DNA from: Luscinia megarhynchos
Taxonomy: Eukaryota; Chordata; Aves; Passeriformes; Turdidae
Length of the DNA: 64,000 bases
Assembly (NCBI GenBank): GCA_034336665.1
Contig: CM067570.1
Location: 11,864,002-11,928,001 of the forward strand
Direction of reading: 5' to 3'
This document shows, in pieces, positions 58,491 through 64,000 of this stretch. The translations under genes were made by a program, and so were the position numbers. The notes under the pieces were generated by a model that searched no databases, was not told the DNA's origin, and saw only the letters and a list, made by a program, of their open reading frames with translations. The first letter of the stretch is position 1. Every line of letters begins with the position of its first letter.

Positions 58491-59420
58491 AGCAATGCAG
58501 TTGCTACAAATCTTATCCGTGGCACAAGTAGTAGAGCAGAGCTAGAAAACTTAAAGCAAATCCATCATGACTAACACTTAATTAGAAACCTTATCTAATA
58601 CTTATTTACAAGAGTATAACAGGTTCATGTTCTGCTATAGCTCCTGCTACACTACTACAATAGATATTAGAAGACAGTTAAGAATACTTAAAAAGTTGGA
58701 CAAGAACACTGCTTGATTGCAGTTTTAAAAGCTAAATGAAGATAAAGACGCACAGTATCTCTACCACCTGGTCTGCCTAATCATTTTTTAAAATTAGTTT
58801 CCTTTCATTAAAACTTCAGAATAGATTCAACCAATAAAGCCTACTTTGAATTTAGTTTACCTTATAAGACAAAAGTAAATTTCCTACACCTGCAGAACCG
58901 TTTAAGAAATTAGCTTGATTCTTAAGCTGTGTTTTGAAATGTGATTAAGTGCAAAGAGAGATAGGAATGTGTGCTTGAAAATGGTGCTGTCTTTTGAAAC
59001 ACCATTTCCCTAAATTTCTTGGCTAGTCCATTTTATGACATGGTAAATAAAAGCAGAAAGCTGCCATAAAAGTCAGTCAGTGAGACTTCTTGGTGAGTAC
59101 ACTAATGAGAATTCCTTACCTACCCCAAATGAGATCTCACAGTAAGCCAAGAACAGTAAATAGCAGAAGAGTACCATCATGGAGAGGAATTTCTTACTGC
59201 AGCAGCAGTTTAGTGGAAAGGCTGTATCACAGATCACTACATACTTTACAATTAATTCATTTTAATGAGGGAGCAGCTTCCCCAGCTAGCAAAACCACCA
59301 CTTTTCAGGAAAGCTGAAGCAACTGGCATGCAACTACTTCACTTGTTAAATGTCTGCTTTAGACTGGTGCCCAAGACATCATCCTCTGGAGCAGGGTAGA
59401 ACTAACCTTATAAACACTTA

Positions 59421-59423
<3 letters not shown>

Positions 59424-59460
<37 letters not shown>
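59424..59460. repeat. A37 homopolymer
   Basis: Thirty-seven A, the longest pure homopolymer in the window. It is flanked by AAACACTTA (59413-59421) and AAACACTTTA (about 59473-59482), a possible short direct repeat. Confidence 0.9.
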
Positions 59461-59462
<2 letters not shown>

Positions 59463-62400
59463 AACGAAAAAAAAACACTTTAGTGTGTGTTCTCCATAGA
59501 TGAAGTCCAGGGTTCAGATAGTTTCTACAAATAATCTTTTAAAGTGCTTTGTCATGTTAAGTATAATCCTGTAATGCAGTACTTTATAACAGTCTTGTCT
59601 ATGAAGTGGGATTCTTTTCTCTGTTAAACCTGTGATTCAAACCACCAGCTTGGAAAAAAAAAATCGTCAATATTAAATCCAAGTTGGAAACATTTTTCAA
59701 TATGTCCATCTATCACACCCAAAATAGGGGCTAAGTCTAGGTCTGCAGTACTCTTCTGAAAAATAATCTTTTACTACAGGTAAAAATATATACAGAAAGA
59801 GCTAGAAACCTGAGAAATCACAGCATCCGATTAACTCAGCATGTTCTCAGCTTTCCAGTTCTATGCTTTGACTTCAGATTAGTTTTGACACATTTTGAAT
59901 TTAAGAAGAATATATTAAAAACTCCAGTTTTGCTGCATTATTAGTGGCCTAAAACGTTTCACACTAATCACTTCAACTGACAGCAACACTAATTCACAAA
60001 GTAACAGCTGACAGGATTAAGACTTTAACAAATTCTTATAATCACAGAACTGCTTTTTTCGGTCTTTGACTTGTGATCCAGCAAAGATTCCTAGTGAGGA
60101 ATGCATTTCCATTAAGTCTCATATTCATGTAGTCATCCATTACTCCATTGTCAACAACTTCAGCAAGGAAGGCTATGGGCTCAAGGTTCCACAGAAAATA
60201 GTTGAAGTTCTAAACAAGCACTTTGTTACCATAAAGAATCAAGTAGCTACTTGCACATCAGCCTAAATAACATTCTCACATTACACAACTGCATGACTTT
60301 CATTTTGACAGGGCATGAAAAACACATTTGCACATCTCAAGCACAAGAGACAAAACAGATCTCTAATATTACTATTAAAGCAGTATTTGGAAAAACATGA
60401 AGAGATAAAGCACGAGTTATACAGATTTATCTTGCTTAAATGACAAGACAATTTGATATTTCTGGGGCAAGCAGAAATAGCTGTTTAGTTCTGTTTAATG
60501 GGCTAAAAGAACTACCCACAAAATGATGGCTCCTTAGCAGCTATTAACAAGGACTTTTTAAATACATGTTCTTTAGCCTCTTATCAAGAAGCAAGCAACT
60601 GTGTCATACAACAAATGCCACAAAATTGACTAGTACCACTAGGAGAGTGAAACAGCCAGGACAGTTTGCTGAGCTTGCTGTTCCAAGCAATAGCAGGCAA
60701 CAAGCAATGGAATCTTATCACCACCGCTTGACAGTGATGCAGAACAGCTAGCAAGACATGGGCTCAAAGGCAGATAAAGAAAGAAAACCTAAAAACTGCA
60801 AGTTTTTATCAGCAGGATACTATTTCCAACTCAAGACAGAATGAGCTTGACAATGTAAGTTGCTATATAACCTGGCTAATAATTAGGATCAGCACTTCTC
60901 CTAAGTCAGTCTTGTGAAGTTACTTGAAGTCAGGCACACAGGGAATGAAAAGCAGCAAGCACCTACATTTATCTACTACTTCCCCAGCCACTGCCTTTCA
61001 CTCAAATGCCTGGACACCACTACTGCTATCTTGAGTTGCTTACTACAGCAACAGGCACAAGACACCTACAGACCCCAGGCACTGTTTGTCCTGATACCAC
61101 TGTGCACTCCCATGGGTGCTTAGTGCCTGCACAGCTGTCATGAGAAACAGGCTCCTTCAGTACCCCTGCTAAGAGAGGCTATTAATTCCATGAATTCCTT
61201 GTGTAATAGAAAGCAATTCATTTAATCAGTCACATGGAGCTTGAATCTAGTTAGTAAGAAATGATTGAGTTAATGTGCAATTATCCACTGCATGGAAAGT
61301 GAACAGGTCTACAGGACAAGAACAAGCTATGAACCACACTCCCAAATCATGATGCTAGAGCCTGTATTGCTGTTTCATGTGGTCACTTCTGCTCTGTTCA
61401 CAGGACAATTTTGCTCCATGTGAAGCCTGGACCCCAACACTTCCTAGAGAAGAATTTTATCCAGAATTTGGTCAAATGACACTAAGTGCAAAATCAATTA
61501 AGCAGCTGAAAAAATTTAAGGGTCAAAATGAGGCATTAGATCACAGAAACTACAAACCACACAGGATTTCAGTGCACACATCCGACCTGCTCAGGCAGTG
61601 TCCCATCGTTACTGACTTGATTTGATCAAAATGCCTCAACTGCTCTTCTACCCAGATTTCCAGTACCACCACACTGACAATTAGAGACAAGTTTGAGAGT
61701 TTTAAAGGACGGCCAAGGAAAGGATATTGTCTGGTCAAATTAAGCTTTCAGTTAAGAACCTTTGTAAAGCATTCCAGCTAAATCTTTAGACTAGAAATTC
61801 CTCTGCAATATATACATAACATTAGCAAAAACAGGTCAGCTTCACTTTCTTCTTTGCTTGAAGGCATGCAAAATAGAATCAAGTTGAACTTACTCCAAAA
61901 AAAGTGAAAATAAACAATTTACTACTAAAAGTCTAACATAGGAAACTTGTTTACAGGACTAGTCTGAAGGCTGTTTCATTCCTAAATGAAGTATTTAATA
62001 GAGAAAATAAATACAAAATATTTCACCAAGGCAAGTTGGTATCATCTGATCATAAGCAAAAATCCAAATTATTTCAATTATTGTAATTTATATAAAGTGG
62101 CTAAAATTATTCTAAGAAGTCTGCTATATGTGAATAAGTGCAAAGATGCTATTGTCAAGTAAGATTGAGCTGTTGCTATTAAATTCTCTGTAATAAAATT
62201 ATTTTCCGCCTTCAAGCAAATCACTTCCAAAAACCACGAGTCTTCTTCCGAGTTGTTAGTTCCTACTCTTACTCTGACAACTTTAACTGGGGACAGGGAG
62301 GTGCCTGTCTGTTCTCATCCTCCTCAGGCGTAATTGACTTTGAGGAAAAACTGTCTTTTTTAATGTCTTAAACACTCCTGCCCCTCAGAAGAGTAGCAAG

Positions 62401-63406
62401 GATCTTGGAACCAGAGAAGTAACATTAGAACAGGCAAAATCCAACACTACTCCAAATGCACTCTTGAGCTTTGAAAATGGCAAGGCTGCTCCTTGTGTAG
62501 GTGCAGTCTCCTCGTTCCCTTCCACCATGAAAATACCCAGGCATAGTCAAGGCTAAGTCTCCTGTCCTCAGAACAGGATCGATCCAACAGGGCTCCAGCA
62601 GAATGACCGAGTTAGGCCTCCACCAGCTGCTCAGGAAACATGACTGGGCTGCTTTGTCTCACCTCACTCCCTGCCCTTCTCCAGGTAAGGTCACGCTCAG
62701 GCACCACCCTTCTCTTCCTACAAGATCTACACCGGTAAGGCTGCAGGGAGGATAAACACGGGCACAGAGAGAACCTACCCAGATAAAACAAGATCCCCCA
62801 GGAAGTTCTGGCTCAGCTGAGACCGACAGCATCCCAAACCTTCTGTTTATCTTCCACAAACGAAATGTTATCACTTATCCGAGGGCACCAAGAGAAGGCA
62901 GGGCAGCCTGACTAAGGCTCAAGGCCAGCTCCGCCTCGCCCTTTCTCTCCCCCACGTCCCACTTGTAGATAGGAGCCACAGCGGTCCCCGGCTGCACCTC
63001 AGCCCAGCGCCACCGGCAGCCGCAGGAGCGGCCGATCCCACGAGCGGGGCCTCTCGCCTCCCACTGCGGCTCCCGCGCAGGCCCGACGGTCACCGGCTGC
63101 TCCCGCTCTCCCTCGCCCAGCCCCGGCGCTCTCCCACGGCCGAGGAACCCTCGGGAAGAAGCCGCGGACTCTCCTCGCCCCACGCACCGGGAGAGAGGGG
63201 CTGCCCCGCGCCGCCGGTGACACCTTCCTTCCTTCCTCCCCTCCCCTCTCCGCAGAGCGCGGAGACCGAGGGCTCAGCCACGTCTCCAGGCTGCGGCCAG
63301 GACTCGGCGACTCCCGCCTGCCTTCAGCGAGGACGCGGGGCCGGGACGGCTGAGGCCCCCACAAGCCCGGGGTTGGGGGGATCCCGAGGTCGCTGCTCGC
63401 TCTCAC

Positions 63407-63520
63407 CTGGGGGCTAAGGCCCGGCTCCGTACGGCAGCTCCAGCCCGGCTCCCGTCTCGGCTGTGCTCCCCCGCCCCGCTGCTCCCGCTGCCGCCGCGCC
63501 CCGGCTCTCATTGAGGGGGC
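63407..63520 (-). other. RALB: RALB non-coding exon 1 (5' end approximate)
   Basis: The 3' end is set by the donor CCCCCAG|GTGAGAGC at 63407. The 5' limit is not visible; about 63520 is a guess from the promoter motif cluster 100-140 bp further upstream. Spliced to exon 2, it gives a 5' UTR that may carry a short upstream ORF from an ATG at 63511. Confidence 0.6.
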
Positions 63521-63622
63521 AGCGCCGCCGCCCGCGCGCCCCCGCCGCGCACTTCCGCCCTCGCCGGCGCCGCTCCCGCCGGGCCCGGCTCCCCGCGAGC
63601 GCGCGCCCGCCCGCCCGCCGGT

Positions 63623-63663
63623 CACGTGGCGCTCTCGAGCCAATCAGCTTTGGGGGCGGGGCC
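63623..63663. promoter_or_regulatory. E-box, CCAAT box and GC box cluster
   Basis: CACGTG is at 63623-63628, CCAAT at 63640-63644 and GGGGGCGGGGCC at 63652-63663, within 41 bp. Spacing and order are typical of a TATA-less CpG promoter. Confidence 0.65.
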
Positions 63664-63828
63664 GGCGGGAGGGCCGTGAGGGGCGGGCCCCGCCGGGTGA
63701 GGGGCCGAGGGCGGCGGGAGGGGCTGCCTGCTCCACCTCCGCCTCTGTCTGTGCCCCCGAGCTCTGTGCAGAGCCCCGCCGGGCGGCTGAGCCCAGAACC
63801 CCGCAGGCTCGGTTTGACCCAAAAGAAT

Positions 63829-64000
63829 CTCAGAATCATTTAGGTAGGAAAAGACCTGTGGGATTATGGAATCCAATCTATGACTAAACTACACTATGCC
63901 AATTAGACCATGGCACTGAGTACCACGTCCAGTCTTTCCTTTCCTAGAGACGGTGGCTGCCCATTCCAATGTCTAACCACCCTTTCTTGTAAAGAATTTC
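63829..64000 (-). repeat. CR1 LINE 3' fragment, runs off the window
   Basis: The plus strand reads CTCAGAATCATTTAGGTAGG, AAAAGACCTGTGGGATTATGG, 'aatccaatctatgac', later 'accaccctttcttgtaaag', the reverse complement of a CR1 3' end (subfamily different from the 10-kb copy). It begins directly at the outer edge of the RALB CpG island and continues past the window end. Confidence 0.82.

Larger units (their letters stand above)
47862..63406 (-). other. RALB: RALB intron 1 (5' UTR intron)
   Basis: A 15.5-kb intron between the non-coding first exon (donor CCCCCAG|GTGAGA) and exon 2. It contains CR1 remnants at 49205-49420 and 58250-58490, an A-rich tract at 52527-52560 and an A37 run at 59424-59460. 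Outside these I see no gene, exon or RNA gene. Short frames have no support. The CpG island of the promoter covers the last 500 bp. Confidence 0.8.
62900..63800 (-). promoter_or_regulatory. RALB: RALB promoter CpG island
   Basis: CpG-dense, GC-rich DNA around the non-coding first exon, with no TATA box in position. A cluster at 63623-63663 comprises an E-box (GGTCACGTGG), a CCAAT box (GAGCCAATCAG) and a GC box (GGGGGCGGGGCC), the usual USF/MYC, NF-Y and SP1 sites. Long frames here (e.g. 62999-63643) are GC artefacts. Transcription in the other direction cannot be excluded. Confidence 0.75.

Noticed and set aside
62999..63643. 214-codon minus-strand frame at the RALB promoter
   Set aside because: It crosses the clear exon 1 donor and lies in the CpG island; only the exon 1 part can be transcribed into the spliced 5' UTR.

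Overview
The window looks like bird nuclear DNA. It carries several CR1 LINE fragments ending in the 3' segment typical of avian CR1, a few very old amniote repeats, widely spaced intron-containing genes and strong CpG islands. The two gene models are vertebrate. I cannot name the species. Most of the sequence is intergenic or intronic, and nearly all short open reading frames are chance.

Two genes can be supported, both on the minus strand. INHBB (inhibin/activin beta-B subunit) has two coding exons, 19787-20189 and 16387-17162, which join to 392 codons plus a stop. Its 3' UTR runs to about 14405, with an overlapping AATAAATAAA signal at 14424-14433, and its CpG-rich promoter and 5' UTR lie at about 20190-21260. 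RALB (Ras-like GTPase RalB) has four coding exons, 47705-47818, 46375-46583, 43451-43628 and 41414-41533, which join to exactly 206 codons plus a stop. A non-coding first exon ends at 63407 in a CpG island at about 62900-63800, and the 3' UTR probably ends near 39655. RALB upstream of INHBB on the same strand is the order I recall from human 2q14.2.

Layout: 1-14400 is the gene-free flank downstream of INHBB, with a MIR-like SINE at 1695-1830, an ancient CR1 at 4805-5340 and a typical avian CR1 at 10069-10600. INHBB occupies 14405 to about 21260. A second GC-rich island with tandem repeats lies at 21860-22900. From 22950 to 39650 is the gene-free spacer, holding a CR1 scrap at 24694-24778 and MIR-like remnants near 25.0-25.5 kb. 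RALB occupies 39655 to about 63520, including a 15.5-kb first intron with two CR1 remnants. The window ends in another CR1 fragment.

The genes do not form a pathway unit: one encodes a secreted TGF-beta-family ligand subunit and the other a membrane-anchored small GTPase. I found no operon, CRISPR array, tRNA, rRNA or novel multi-gene system. The points worth checking are regulatory and repeat-based: paired miR-302/430-type seed sites and an internal A tract in the INHBB 3' UTR, a long CT-rich tract and a conserved-looking block in INHBB intron 1, a splice-spanning uORF in RALB, and ancient amniote repeats.
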